A DNA stretch of 64,000 nucleotides from Paracoccus salipaludis (GTDB lineage Bacteria > Pseudomonadota > Alphaproteobacteria > Rhodobacterales > Rhodobacteraceae): assembly GCF_002287065.1 (NCBI RefSeq), contig NZ_NSJZ01000001.1, forward strand, positions 1 through 64,000. The letters run 5' to 3'. A program made the position numbers and the translations under genes. This document shows, one piece after another, positions 34,749 to 44,052 of the stretch (its first letter is position 1; every line of letters starts with the position of its first letter). Below the pieces are notes generated by a model. It did not search any database. It was not told the DNA's origin and worked only from the letters and a program-made list of their open reading frames with translations.

Positions 34749-37346
34749 ATGGACCAGCCCGCTGACCTTTCCATTGTCGAGATCACCCCCTCCGCGCGGG
34801 TCGAGACCGCCACCCACGGCTGGCGGGCGAAATGCCTGCAGCGGCTGATCCGCATGGACCTGCCGGTTCCGCGCAGCTTCGCCATTCCCGCCGCCGCCGT
34901 CCGCGCCATCGCGGCGGGCCGGCGGCTGCCGGGCGCGGACCTGGGGCGCCTGACCGGCAACTCGGGCGGGCTTCTAAGCGTGCGGCCCTCGGCGCTGGAC
35001 CCCGAATGGGGCGGGCCGAGGTCCATGCTGAACGTCGGCATGAACGCCGCCCGCCATGCCGAGCTGACCAAGACGCTGGGGCCCGAGGCGGCGGATGCGC
35101 TTTATCGCGGCTTCGTCCAGGCCTATGCGATCCATGTCGCGCGGCTTGACCCCGACATGTTCAGCGACTCTGACGCGACGCTGGCCGAGGCGCTGCGCAG
35201 CTACAGGGACGAGACCGACGAGGAGTTTCCGCAGGACCCCGAGCGGCAGCTGGTCGAGGTGCTGCGGTCCATGGCCCGTGCCTGGGAAGGGCCGACCGCC
35301 CGGCTGCTGCGGCAGGCCAAGGGCGCGCCTGCGGACGCGCCGCTGGGGCTGGTGGTGCAGGACATGGCGCTGGCGCTGGGACCGGGTGTGACCGGCTCGG
35401 GCACCATCCAGTTCATCGACAGCGTGACGGGCGATCCCCGCATCACCGGGCGCTTCCGCGGCCAGACCCAGGGGCGCGCGCAGCGCCATGACGCCGAATC
35501 GATCTTTCTGACCCGCGATGCGCGCGGCCCCTCGCTCGAGGAAGCCGCGCCCGGGGTCTTCGCCGACCTCGTCCGGTTCGGCGTGGCCGCCCGCGAGCGG
35601 CTGAAGGAAGAGATGCAGATCGAATTCGTGGTGGCCGACAGCCGGTTGTCGATCATCGACGCGATCCGGGTGCAGCGGTCCTCGCGCGCGGCCGTCCGCA
35701 TCGCGGTGGGCCTGGCGCGCGACGGCATCATCCCGCCGGAACAGGCGGTGATGCGGGTCCAGCCGCGCGCTCTGACGGACCTTCTGCACCACCAGGTCGA
35801 TCCGCGTGCGCCGCGCGACCTGATCACCCGGGGCATGGCCGCCAGTCCCGGCGCCGCCACCGGCCGCATCGTCTTTTCCGCCGCCGCCGCCCAGGCCGCC
35901 GCGGCGCGGGACGAATCCTGCGTGCTGGTGCGCCGCGAGACGCTTCCCGAGGACATCCGGGGGATGCACGCCTCGGTCGCGGTGCTGACCGAGCGCGGCG
36001 GCATGTCCAGCCATGCTGCGGTGATCGCGCGGGGGCTGGGACTGCCCTGCATCGTGGGCGCCTCGGGGCTGGCGATCGACCTGCGCGGCCGTGTCCTGCA
36101 CGCCGGGGGCCGCAGCTTCCGCGAGGGCGAGGAGATCACCGTGGACGGCACCTCGGGCGAGGTGCTGGCGGGCGCGGCCGCCATGCTGGAGCCGGCGCTG
36201 GACGACAGCTTCAACCAGTTGCTCGAATGGGCCGACGCCGCGCGCACGATGAAGGTGCGGGCCAATGCCGACACGCCGCAGGACGCCCAATGCGCCCGCC
36301 GCTTCGGCGCGCAGGGCATCGGGCTTTGCCGCACCGAGCACATGTTCTTCGACGACGAGCGCCTGCCCGCCATGCGCGAGATGATCTTCGCGGACCGGGC
36401 CGAGGACCGGCGGCTTGCGCTCGACCGCCTGCTGCCGATGCAGCGCACGGACTTCACCACGCTGTTCCGCATCATGGACGGCTATCCCGTCACCATCCGC
36501 CTGTTCGACCCGCCCCTGCACGAGTTCCTGCCCCATGACCGCGAGGGGATGCGGGAGCTTGCGGAATCGCTGGACCTGCCCCTGTCGGACGTGGTGCGCC
36601 GGGTCGAGGCGCTGGCGGAATACAACCCCATGCTGGGGATGCGCGGCGTGCGCCTGGGCATCACCATGCCCGAAATCTACGAGATGCAGGCCCGCGCCAT
36701 CTTCGAGGCCGCCATCGAGGTCGGCCGCGACGGCCACGGCGTCGTGCCCGAGATCATGATCCCCCTGGTCAGCGCCATGCGCGAGGTCGAACTGGTCCGC
36801 CACCGCATCGACGGCATCGCCGCCGCCGTCCGTGCCGAAACCCGGGCCGAGTTCACCTATCGCCTGGGCGTCATGGTCGAAACGCCCCGCGCCGCGCTGC
36901 GGGCGGGTGACATCGCCGAACATTGCGCCTTTCTGTCCTTCGGGACGAACGACCTGACCCAGATGACCTACGGGCTGTCGCGTGACGACGCGGCGCGCTT
37001 CATGGGCAGCTATGTCGCGCAGGGGGTCTATGCCGAGGATCCCTTTCACATCCTCGACCAGGAGGGCGTGGGCGAACTGGTCCTGACCGGCGCCCAACGG
37101 GCACGGGCGCGCAGGCCGGGGATCACCGTCGCCATGTGCGGCGAACATGCGGGCAATCCTGAATCCATCGCCTTCTGCCAGCGCGCCGGGCTGGACTATG
37201 TCAGCTGCTCGGCCTTCCGCGTCCCTGTCGCACGGCTGGCCGCCGCGCAGGAGGCGATTCTGTCCAGGCTTGCTGAATCGGTGCGCGAAGACCGCGATCT
37301 TGTCGCCCGCGCCCCCTCGGCCTCGGGGTCCCTGCACGGCGCCTGA
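34749..37346 (+). CDS. Pyruvate phosphate dikinase-family protein with divergent N-terminal half
   Basis: An 865-residue PEP-utilising protein. The central phosphohistidine domain (His422 in ERGGMSSHAAVIARGLGLPC) and the C-terminal PEP/pyruvate barrel (GLCRTEHMFF, MVETPRAALRAGDIA, SFGTNDLTQMTYGLSRDD, catalytic Cys820 in DYVSCSAFRVPVARLAAAQ) are intact and PPDK-like. The N-terminal ATP-grasp half is shorter. It lacks the GGKGANLAEM start and the usual glycine-rich loop, having only LLSVRPSALDPEWGG. So it may be a regulatory or altered-specificity paralogue rather than true PPDK. No Shine-Dalgarno site. Confidence 0.82.
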   Translation: MDQPADLSIVEITPSARVETATHGWRAKCLQRLIRMDLPVPRSFAIPAAAVRAIAAGRRLPGADLGRLTGNSGGLLSVRPSALDPEWGGPRSMLNVGMNAARHAELTKTLGPEAADALYRGFVQAYAIHVARLDPDMFSDSDATLAEALRSYRDETDEEFPQDPERQLVEVLRSMARAWEGPTARLLRQAKGAPADAPLGLVVQDMALALGPGVTGSGTIQFIDSVTGDPRITGRFRGQTQGRAQRHDAESIFLTRDARGPSLEEAAPGVFADLVRFGVAARERLKEEMQIEFVVADSRLSIIDAIRVQRSSRAAVRIAVGLARDGIIPPEQAVMRVQPRALTDLLHHQVDPRAPRDLITRGMAASPGAATGRIVFSAAAAQAAAARDESCVLVRRETLPEDIRGMHASVAVLTERGGMSSHAAVIARGLGLPCIVGASGLAIDLRGRVLHAGGRSFREGEEITVDGTSGEVLAGAAAMLEPALDDSFNQLLEWADAARTMKVRANADTPQDAQCARRFGAQGIGLCRTEHMFFDDERLPAMREMIFADRAEDRRLALDRLLPMQRTDFTTLFRIMDGYPVTIRLFDPPLHEFLPHDREGMRELAESLDLPLSDVVRRVEALAEYNPMLGMRGVRLGITMPEIYEMQARAIFEAAIEVGRDGHGVVPEIMIPLVSAMREVELVRHRIDGIAAAVRAETRAEFTYRLGVMVETPRAALRAGDIAEHCAFLSFGTNDLTQMTYGLSRDDAARFMGSYVAQGVYAEDPFHILDQEGVGELVLTGAQRARARRPGITVAMCGEHAGNPESIAFCQRAGLDYVSCSAFRVPVARLAAAQEAILSRLAESVREDRDLVARAPSASGSLHGA

Positions 37347-37537
37347 GCGCCGATTTTCGCCGAAGGGGCCATTTCATGTCGGCAGGAACCTGCCGGAAAA
37401 CGCCCATTTTGCCCCGTTTCCGGCCTTTGCGGTTTCTTTCTGTAGCGCGGCAGGGAACCCGCGGCGCATGACCGTCGCCAGCCGCCAGGGACTTTTCCGG
37501 GTCCATGGCGAAAGGAATGGCAACAACAGGACCCTTC

Positions 37538-38065
37538 ATGAGCAAGCTGCTGAAATGGCTGGCGCACGTCGGAGTGTGTATCGCACTGGCGCTTCCCGCC
37601 ACGGCACAGGCCCAGAACCCGCGTGCAGCCGCGGGCGGCCCCGAGCGGTTGATCCAGGCCAAGGCGGGCGGAACCTCGCGCGCCTCCCTGCAGTGCCTGA
37701 CCGAGGCACTGTATCACGAAGCGCGCGGAGAGTCGGTCAAGGGCCAGCGCGCCGTGGCCGAAGTCATCCTGAACCGCGTCGACCATCCCGCCTTCCCCAA
37801 GTCGGTCTGCGGCGTCATCAACCAGCCCAAGCAGTTCAGCTACAAGGGCAAGGTCGGCAAGATCCGTGACCGCGCGGCCTTCCAGCGCGCGCAAAGGGTC
37901 GCCTCCGAGGCGCTGGCCGGGGCACCGCGCAACCTGACTGGCGGGGCCACCTATTTCCACACCACCTATGCCAAGCCGTCCTGGGCCAAGCGGTTCACCC
38001 GCACGACGAAGATCGGCGCCCATGTCTTCTATCGGCGTGGCGGGCAGCGCATCGCCTCGAACTGA
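37538..38065 (+). CDS. Secreted SleB-type cell-wall hydrolase
   Basis: A 175-residue exported protein: signal peptide (about 1-24, IALALPATAQA) then a Hydrolase_2/SleB domain. The catalytic glutamate lies in CLTEALYHEARGES near 53-66. VAEVILNRVDHPAFPKSVCGVI near 73 and QFSYKGKVGKI near 98 are family segments. Members cleave peptidoglycan (lytic transglycosylase/amidase type). ATG 37538 is preferred (AGGA eight bases before); ATGs at 37505 and 37517 are in frame. It lies alone, with a palindrome CGGCAGGAACCTGCCG at 37380-37395 in the gap before it. Confidence 0.85.
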   Translation: MSKLLKWLAHVGVCIALALPATAQAQNPRAAAGGPERLIQAKAGGTSRASLQCLTEALYHEARGESVKGQRAVAEVILNRVDHPAFPKSVCGVINQPKQFSYKGKVGKIRDRAAFQRAQRVASEALAGAPRNLTGGATYFHTTYAKPSWAKRFTRTTKIGAHVFYRRGGQRIASN

Positions 38066-38133
38066 GGCTTGCTTGGTGCAGATACTGCGGCCCCGCCCTT
38101 GCGGCGGGGCCGCGTTCGTTTCAACTGGCGCCC

Positions 38134-38919
38134 ATGAACAGACCCGACCGCATCCACCTGCGCGACCACGTCGTTGCCGCCGACATCGGCGCGTTCCAGA
38201 GCGAGCGTGGCCAGACCCAGCGCCTGCGCTTCTCGCTCGAGGTCGCGCTGGCCCGGCCCGTGACCGGGGCGGGGGACGAGGTGGATGCCATCCTCAGTTA
38301 CGACGTGCTGGTGGCGGCCGTGGCCGACGGGCTGGCCGACCGGCGCTATGACCTGCTGGAAACGCTGGCCGAGCGGATCGCGGCGCAGGTGCTGACGCAT
38401 CCGCAGGCCGCCGAGGTGACGGTCACGATCGAGAAGCTGGACCGCGTGCCGGGCGCGCTGGGCGTGACGCTGACGCGCCGGACGGCGCAGGTCGAAGTGC
38501 AAGCGCAGGCGGCGCGCCCGGCGCTGCTGGTCATGGGGCGGCGGATCGCGCTGCCCCCGGGCCCGCTGGTGATCGTGCCGCCCGCGCCCGGCCTGTCGGT
38601 GCCGCAGGGCGGGGACCAGCGGCGCATCGCGCTGCTTGCGCTGGACCAGGGCGCCTGGGCGCTGGCCGGTGCCCTGGGCCTCGATGTGGCGGACAGCCGG
38701 ACCGAGATCGACTGGGCGGCAGCGAACGGCCTTGCCGTCGTCTGGGCGCCCTGCCGGATGGCCGCCGATGCCGATGTGCCCGCCACGCCCGGGCTGCTGG
38801 CCCTGTGGCTGGCGGACAGGCTCGACGCCCCCCGCATCGACTGGGCCCTGCCCGAGGGCGCGGCGCTGCCACCCGAGGCGGCGGGTTTCCGCATCCCCTC
38901 GGTGCTGCTGGGTGCCTGA
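38134..38919 (+). CDS. folB: Dihydroneopterin aldolase with C-terminal extension
   Basis: A 261-residue protein. Residues 1-120 are a FolB aldolase of folate synthesis: IHLRDHVVAADIGAFQSERGQTQRL at the N-terminus, ILSYDVLVAAVADG near 53, and VTVTIEKLDRVPGALGVTLTR near 95. Some 135 further residues (about 125-261), with QRRIALLALDQG and PATPGLLALWLADRL, are not part of classical FolB (about 120 residues). I recall similar long versions in Rhodobacteraceae. The extension has no recognised family. It is followed by folP 55 bases later. Confidence 0.85.
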   Translation: MNRPDRIHLRDHVVAADIGAFQSERGQTQRLRFSLEVALARPVTGAGDEVDAILSYDVLVAAVADGLADRRYDLLETLAERIAAQVLTHPQAAEVTVTIEKLDRVPGALGVTLTRRTAQVEVQAQAARPALLVMGRRIALPPGPLVIVPPAPGLSVPQGGDQRRIALLALDQGAWALAGALGLDVADSRTEIDWAAANGLAVVWAPCRMAADADVPATPGLLALWLADRLDAPRIDWALPEGAALPPEAAGFRIPSVLLGA

Positions 38920-38974
38920 GCCTTGCGGCGCAACCGGCACGGCGGCATGAGTCGCTGATCCGAGCCGATACAGC

Positions 38975-39961
38975 ATGTCCATCCAGTATTTCCGCCCCAT
39001 TCCCGACCTGTCCGGTGGCCGCTGGCGCCTTGCCGGCGGCTGGACCGGCTTTTCCTCTTTCGAACTGCTGGAGCGCGGCACCGCAGCCCGAGTCGTCCAG
39101 GACGCGCCGCTCGAGGTGATCGGGGCGCTGACCGCTCCCCGCCCGCCCGTGCTGGGCCTGTCCATGGATGCGCCGCGCATCATGGGCATCGTCAACGTGA
39201 CGCCGGACAGCTTTTCCGACGGCGGGCGCTGGAACGAGGACGGCGGGATCGCCCACGGGCGCGCGCTGATCGCGGAAGGCGCGCATATCCTCGACATCGG
39301 CGGCGAATCGACCCGCCCGGGCGCGGCCGCCGTGCCTGTCCCCGAGGAGATCGCCCGCACCCGCCCGGCGATCGGGGCGCTGTCGCGCGAGGCGGCGGTC
39401 TCGGTGGACACGCGCAAGGCCGAGGTGGCGCGCGCCGCAGTGGCGGCCGGGGCGGGACTGGTCAACGATGTCTCGGGCTTCGACTTCGACCCCGGCATGG
39501 CGGCGGCGGCGGCGGAAACGGGCGCGGCCGTCTGCCTGATGCACGCCCGGGGGCTGCCGGAAAACATGCAGGACGATCCGCGCTACGGCGACGTGCTGCT
39601 GGACGTTTATGACGCGCTGGCCGAGCGCATCGCGCGCGCCGAAGCTGCGGGCGTCCCCCGTGACCGGATCGTGATCGACCCCGGCATCGGCTTCGGCAAG
39701 ACGCTGGAGCATAACCTGGCCATCCTGCGGCGCATTTCGCTGTATCATGGCCTGGGCGTTCCGGTGCTGCTGGGGGCCTCGCGCAAGCGCTTCGTGGGAA
39801 CGCTCGGGGGGACGGAAACGGCCGCGCAGCGCGACCCGGGCAGCCTGGCGGTGACGCTGGCGGCGGCCCAGCAGGGCATCCAGATCCACCGCGTCCATGA
39901 CGTGGCGGGAACCAGACAAGGGCTTGCCCTGTGGCAGGCGATAAAAGGGGCAGAGGCATGA
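38975..39961 (+). CDS. folP: Dihydropteroate synthase
   Basis: A 328-residue TIM-barrel enzyme joining p-aminobenzoate to the pterin pyrophosphate; target of sulfonamides. [17 protein letters not shown] near 68, [14 protein letters not shown] near 103, [10 protein letters not shown] near 141, [12 protein letters not shown] near 161 and [13 protein letters not shown] near 272 are diagnostic. About 60 N-terminal residues precede the barrel, longer than E. coli FolP (282). The stop overlaps the glmM ATG by four bases. Confidence 0.95.
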   Translation: MSIQYFRPIPDLSGGRWRLAGGWTGFSSFELLERGTAARVVQDAPLEVIGALTAPRPPVLGLSMDAPRIMGIVNVTPDSFSDGGRWNEDGGIAHGRALIAEGAHILDIGGESTRPGAAAVPVPEEIARTRPAIGALSREAAVSVDTRKAEVARAAVAAGAGLVNDVSGFDFDPGMAAAAAETGAAVCLMHARGLPENMQDDPRYGDVLLDVYDALAERIARAEAAGVPRDRIVIDPGIGFGKTLEHNLAILRRISLYHGLGVPVLLGASRKRFVGTLGGTETAAQRDPGSLAVTLAAAQQGIQIHRVHDVAGTRQGLALWQAIKGAEA

Positions 39962-41304
39962 GCAGGAAGCTTTTCGGCACCGACGGCGTGCGGGGGCGCG
40001 CCAACAGCCACCCGATGACGGCCGAGATGGCGCTGCGCCTGGGCGCGGCCGCCGGGCGCTATTTCCGGGGCGACGGCACCAACGGGCATCGCGTGGTGAT
40101 CGGCAAGGATACCCGGCTGTCGGGCTATATGCTGGAAAACGCGCTGACGGCGGGGCTGACCAGCACGGGCATGAACGTGCTGCTGCTGGGACCGGTGCCG
40201 ACGCCCGCCGTGGGCTATCTGACGCGGTCGATGCGGGCGGACGTGGGCATCATGATCTCGGCCAGCCACAACCCCGCCGAGGACAACGGCATCAAGTTCT
40301 TCGGCCCCGACGGCTTCAAGCTGTCCGACGAGGCCGAGGCCGAGATCGAGGCGATCCTGTCGGCCGACATCCCGCTCGCCCCGCCCGCCAAGATCGGCCG
40401 GGCCAAGCGGATCGACGACGGGCGCGGACGCTATGTCGAATATGCCAAGACCACCTTTCCGCAGGGCCAGCGGCTGGACGGGCTGAAGGTCGTCATCGAC
40501 TGCGCCAACGGCGCGGCCTATCGCGCCGCCCCCGAGGTCCTGTGGGAGCTTGGCGCCGAGGTAATCCCGCTGGGCGTGGACCCGGACGGCTTCAACATCA
40601 ACGACGGCGTGGGGTCCACCCACCCGCAGGCCGCCGCGGCGGCGGTGCTGGAACATGGCGCGCACATGGGCATCAGCCTCGACGGCGACGCCGACCGGGT
40701 GATGATCATCGATGAAACGGGGGCCGTGGCCGACGGCGACCAGATCATGGCGCTGCTGGCGGGCCGCTGGGCCGACGAGGGTCGCCTGCGGGGCGGCGCG
40801 CTTGTGGCGACCGTGATGTCGAACCTCGGGCTGGAACGCTTCCTGATCGGCCGGGGCCTGCGGCTGGAACGCACCGCCGTCGGGGACCGCTATGTGGTGG
40901 AACGGATGCGGGGGCAGGGCTTCAACCTCGGCGGCGAGCAGTCGGGCCATATCGTGATGACCGACTATGCCACCACCGGCGACGGGCTGATCGCGGGGCT
41001 TCAGTTCCTGGCGGCGCTGGCCGACAGCGGGCGGCCGGCCAGCGAGCTGGTGCGCCAGTTCACGCCCGTGCCGCAGATGCTGAAGAACGTCCGCTACAAG
41101 GCCGGGGCCGATCCCCTGTCGGCCGAGGCCGTGCGCGCCGAGATCGCCGCGGCCGAGGCGCGGCTGGCGAAATCGGGCCGCGTCCTGATCCGCAAGTCGG
41201 GCACCGAGCCCCTGATCCGCGTCATGGCCGAGGCCGAGGACGAGACGGTCCTGCGCGAAGTGGTCGATGGCATCGTCGCGGCGGTCGAGAAGGCCGCCGC
41301 CTGA
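39958..41304 (+). CDS. glmM: Phosphoglucosamine mutase
   Basis: A 448-residue enzyme converting glucosamine-6-phosphate to glucosamine-1-phosphate for UDP-GlcNAc, hence peptidoglycan and LPS. The phosphoserine is Ser103 in [14 protein letters not shown], the metal loop is [10 protein letters not shown] near 241, GGEQSGH near 324, and the phosphate-binding [14 protein letters not shown] lies near 410. The folP-glmM coupling is the same as in E. coli. Element copy D follows the stop. Confidence 0.97.
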   Translation: MSRKLFGTDGVRGRANSHPMTAEMALRLGAAAGRYFRGDGTNGHRVVIGKDTRLSGYMLENALTAGLTSTGMNVLLLGPVPTPAVGYLTRSMRADVGIMISASHNPAEDNGIKFFGPDGFKLSDEAEAEIEAILSADIPLAPPAKIGRAKRIDDGRGRYVEYAKTTFPQGQRLDGLKVVIDCANGAAYRAAPEVLWELGAEVIPLGVDPDGFNINDGVGSTHPQAAAAAVLEHGAHMGISLDGDADRVMIIDETGAVADGDQIMALLAGRWADEGRLRGGALVATVMSNLGLERFLIGRGLRLERTAVGDRYVVERMRGQGFNLGGEQSGHIVMTDYATTGDGLIAGLQFLAALADSGRPASELVRQFTPVPQMLKNVRYKAGADPLSAEAVRAEIAAAEARLAKSGRVLIRKSGTEPLIRVMAEAEDETVLREVVDGIVAAVEKAAA

Positions 41305-41319
41305 GCGGAAACGTCGGAG

Positions 41320-41370
41320 CGGGGGCTTCGCGCCCCCGAACCCCCGCGGGATATCTGGACGAAGAAGAAC
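41320..41370 (+). repeat. Dispersed hairpin-tail element, copy D
   Basis: Hairpin CGGGGGC-TTCGC-GCCCCCG (41320-41338) followed by CCCCCGCGGGATATCTGGAC and GAAGAAGAAC, between convergent glmM and the flavin monooxygenase. It may act as a terminator. Confidence 0.7.
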
Positions 41371-41378
41371 CTGGCCCC

Positions 41379-42518
41379 TCACGCCAGGGCAGTGGCGTCG
41401 TGGTCATAGACCCAGGCGAATCGCTCGAATACCGCGCGGGGGGCGAGGTGGTTGGCGAGCCTGAGCGCAGTATGGCCTGCGAGGCGTCTCGGACCCGAAA
41501 GATGATAGTTCCGCGCATTCGCCGTGGCCGCCGCGACGATGCGGGTGCAGCGGTCGCGGCGCAGCGCCTGATAGCGGGCCAGCGCCCGGGGCTGGTCGGG
41601 GTCCGCGTCGAGGCAGGCAGCCAGCACCCAGGCATCCTCGATCGCCATGCAGGCGCCTTGGGCAAGGAAGGGCAGCGTCGGATGGGCCGCGTCGCCAAGG
41701 ATCGCGCGGGTGCCGTCCTGCCAGCGCGCCGCGACCTGATGCCTGAATAGGCCCCAGAGGCCGGTGTCCGTCACCTGTGCCAGCCAATCCGGCACCGGGC
41801 CGCCGAAGCCCGCGAAGGCGCGGCGCAGGTTCTGCGGATTGTCGGTCTGCGACCAGCTTTCGGCGGTCCAGTCGTCGCGCTCGATCACCGCGACGAGGTT
41901 GCGCTGCCCGAATCCCAGCGGATAGCTGACCATGTGCCGCCCCGGCCCCATGAAGACCTGCGACACGGGGCGGGCGTTGTCTTCTGCCGGGATGATGGCC
42001 CGCCAGGCGGTCTGGCCGGTGAAGAAGGGCGTCTCGGGTCCGTTCAGCGCCAGACGGACCCGGCTGTGCAGCCCGTCCGCGCCGATCAGCAGCGACGCTT
42101 CGGGCAGCGTCTCGACGGGAGAATCGAGCCGGATCTCGACGCCGGCCGCACGCGCGGCCTCCTCCAGGACCTGCAGCAGCCGGGCACGGTGGATGGTCCG
42201 GAAGCTCGCCTGCGGACGGGCGCGGGTGAAGTCCATCGCCAGGACGAGGGCGCCCCCGGCATCGCGCAGTTCGACGCCATGAGAGGGTGCGGAGGCGGCA
42301 TGGAAGGTATCCCCCAGGCCCAGCGCGTCCAGCACGCGGCCCGCGTTGGGGCTGACCTGGATGCCCGCGCCGACCTCGCGGTAGGCGCCGGCGCGTTCAT
42401 GGACGGTGACGCGGGCGCTGCGCCGGGCCAGCGCCAGGGCAGCGGTCAGCCCACCGATGCCACCGCCGACGATGACCGCCTTTCGTCCCGACAGCGCCCC
42501 GCGACCCTGATCCGCCAT
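41379..42518 (-). CDS. FAD-dependent monooxygenase, salicylate-hydroxylase-like
   Basis: A 379-residue class A flavoprotein hydroxylase. The Rossmann GxGxxG is in AVIVGGGIGGLTAALALARR (residues 14-33), EVGAGIQVSPNAGRVLDALG near 47, the DG motif LLIGADGLHSRVR near 142, and the GD motif RAILGDAAHPTLPFLAQGACMAIEDA near 270. It likely hydroxylates an aromatic substrate using NAD(P)H, but the substrate is unknown and no catabolic genes are adjacent. GGAGG precedes the ATG. UbiH-like enzymes are a less likely alternative. Confidence 0.88.
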   Translation of the reverse strand: MADQGRGALSGRKAVIVGGGIGGLTAALALARRSARVTVHERAGAYREVGAGIQVSPNAGRVLDALGLGDTFHAASAPSHGVELRDAGGALVLAMDFTRARPQASFRTIHRARLLQVLEEAARAAGVEIRLDSPVETLPEASLLIGADGLHSRVRLALNGPETPFFTGQTAWRAIIPAEDNARPVSQVFMGPGRHMVSYPLGFGQRNLVAVIERDDWTAESWSQTDNPQNLRRAFAGFGGPVPDWLAQVTDTGLWGLFRHQVAARWQDGTRAILGDAAHPTLPFLAQGACMAIEDAWVLAACLDADPDQPRALARYQALRRDRCTRIVAAATANARNYHLSGPRRLAGHTALRLANHLAPRAVFERFAWVYDHDATALA

Positions 42519-42578
42519 GCTCGAACCTCCTGCTTCGGGGCGCAGCCATAGGGCAGGCACCACCGGCAGGCGATGCGG

Positions 42579-43001
42579 TCAGTCGTCCCGGTGCACCCGC
42601 TCGCGACGCTCGTGCCGTTCCTGGGCTTCCAGCGTCATCGTGGCGATGGGGCGGGCGTCCAGGCGGCGCAGGCTGATCGGCTCGCCCGTCATCTCGCAAT
42701 AGCCGAACTCGCCCGTCTCGATCCGACGCAGGGCGGCGTCGATCTTGCTGACCAGCTTGCGCTGGCGGTCGCGGGTGCGCAGCTCGATCGCGCGGTCGGT
42801 TTCCTCGGACGCGCGGTCGGCGATGTCGGGGACGTTGCGGGCGCTGTCCTTCATCCCTTCCAGCGTTTCGGCGGATTGCTCCAGAAGCTCCTGCTTCCAT
42901 GCCAGCAGCTTGCGCCGGAAATATTCGAGCTGGCGTTCGTTCATGAAAGGCTCGTCCTCGGCGGGACGGTATTCATCAGGAAGGAATGTCTGGCGCTTCA
43001 T
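42579..43001 (-). CDS. dksA: DksA-type RNA polymerase secondary-channel regulator, zinc site reduced
   Basis: A 140-residue protein that with ppGpp modulates transcription initiation. The coiled-coil tip aspartates appear as Asp59 and Asp62 in VPDIADRASEE. ELRTRDRQRKL follows. The globular region YCEMTGEPISLRRLDARPIA keeps one of the four zinc cysteines (Cys102). The others are Thr or Ala, giving CxxT and TxxA. This matches what I recall for Rhodobacter sphaeroides DksA, which works without a zinc finger. GGAGGAGCC precedes the ATG. Confidence 0.93.
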   Translation of the reverse strand: MKRQTFLPDEYRPAEDEPFMNERQLEYFRRKLLAWKQELLEQSAETLEGMKDSARNVPDIADRASEETDRAIELRTRDRQRKLVSKIDAALRRIETGEFGYCEMTGEPISLRRLDARPIATMTLEAQERHERRERVHRDD

Positions 43002-43105
43002 GGCTCCTCCGCGGGGCGGGCACAGGTCCGCGGCCCGGTCCTTTGGGCGTCCCCTTAAAGGATGAGCAGGGGGAAGGAAATAGTCGCGTGACGCGGGGGC
43101 AAAAC

Positions 43106-43134
43106 TTGCCCGTGCGCGGCCCGCGCCCTAGTGT
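43106..43134 (+). promoter_or_regulatory. Predicted moxR promoter
   Basis: TTGCCC (43106-43111), 17 bases, TAGTGT (43129-43134), 48 bases before the ATG. Sequence closely resembles the xthA and PPDK-like promoters. Confidence 0.5.
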
Positions 43135-43181
43135 CCGCGGGCCTGTCCGCCCATCAGCCTGCCTGCCAGAAGGACCGATCC

Positions 43182-44021
43182 ATGCAGTTCCGTTCGACCG
43201 AAAGCTACGTGGCGCCCCCCGACCTGGCGCTGGCCGTGAACGCCGCCGTCACGCTTGAACGCCCGCTGCTGGTCAAGGGAGAGCCGGGGACGGGCAAGAC
43301 CGAGCTTGCCCGGCAGGTGGCGGCCAGCCTCGGCCTGCCGATCATCGAATGGAACGTGAAGTCCACGACCAAGGCGCAGCAGGGCCTGTATGAATACGAC
43401 GCCGTCAGCCGGTTGCGCGACAGCCAGCTTGGCGACGAGCGGGTGCATGACGTTGCCAACTACATCCGTAAGGGCAAGCTGTGGCAGGCCTTCGAGGCGC
43501 CGGGCAAGGTCGTCCTGCTGATCGACGAGATCGACAAGGCCGACATCGAGTTCCCGAACGACCTTCTGCAGGAACTCGACCGGATGGAGTTCCATGTCTA
43601 CGAGACCGGCGAGACGGTGGCGGCCCGCCATCGGCCTATCGTCATCATCACCTCGAACAACGAAAAGGAGCTGCCCGACGCCTTCCTGCGGCGCTGCTTC
43701 TTCCATTACATCCGCTTTCCCGATGCCGAGACGCTGAAGCAGATCGTCGGCGTCCATTACCCCGGCCTCAAGCAGCGCCTGCTGGACGAGGCGCTGACCC
43801 AGTTCTTCGAATTGCGCGAAGCGCCGGGGCTGAAGAAGAAGCCTTCGACCAGCGAGTTCCTGGACTGGCTCAAGCTGATCCTGGCCGAGGACCTGACGCC
43901 GGAGGACCTCAAGCGGCCCCCGAACGAGATGCTGCCCAAGCTGCATGGCGCGCTGCTGAAGAACGAGCAGGACGTGGCCCTGTTCGAGCGGCTGGCCTTC
44001 ATGGCGCGCAGGCAGCGTTGA
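43182..44021 (+). CDS. MoxR-family AAA+ ATPase
   Basis: A 279-residue AAA+ chaperone. Walker A GEPGTGKTE near 32-40, Walker B VVLLIDEIDKAD near 108-119, and the sensor region VIITSNNEKELPDAFLRRC. MoxR proteins usually act with a von Willebrand factor A protein to mature or insert cofactors into enzymes. No such partner lies beside it; the next gene is a FemAB/GNAT-like enzyme. AGAAGGACC precedes the ATG. This CoxD/CbbQ-like subfamily suggests the VWA partner is elsewhere. Confidence 0.9.
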   Translation: MQFRSTESYVAPPDLALAVNAAVTLERPLLVKGEPGTGKTELARQVAASLGLPIIEWNVKSTTKAQQGLYEYDAVSRLRDSQLGDERVHDVANYIRKGKLWQAFEAPGKVVLLIDEIDKADIEFPNDLLQELDRMEFHVYETGETVAARHRPIVIITSNNEKELPDAFLRRCFFHYIRFPDAETLKQIVGVHYPGLKQRLLDEALTQFFELREAPGLKKKPSTSEFLDWLKLILAEDLTPEDLKRPPNEMLPKLHGALLKNEQDVALFERLAFMARRQR

Positions 44022-44045
44022 AACCCGCCGGCCGGGGCTTATCTT
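44018..44045 (+). promoter_or_regulatory. Predicted promoter of the FemAB/GNAT-like gene, leaderless arrangement
   Basis: TTGAAA (44018-44023), 16 bases, TATCTT (44040-44045), ATG at 44053. The -35 overlaps the moxR stop codon. Confidence 0.4.
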
Positions 44046-44052
44046 TCCCGCC

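Noticed and set aside
34974..37337. 787-codon minus-strand frame opposite the PPDK-like gene
   Set aside because: Antisense shadow; Gly/His/Arg-rich with no recognisable domain.
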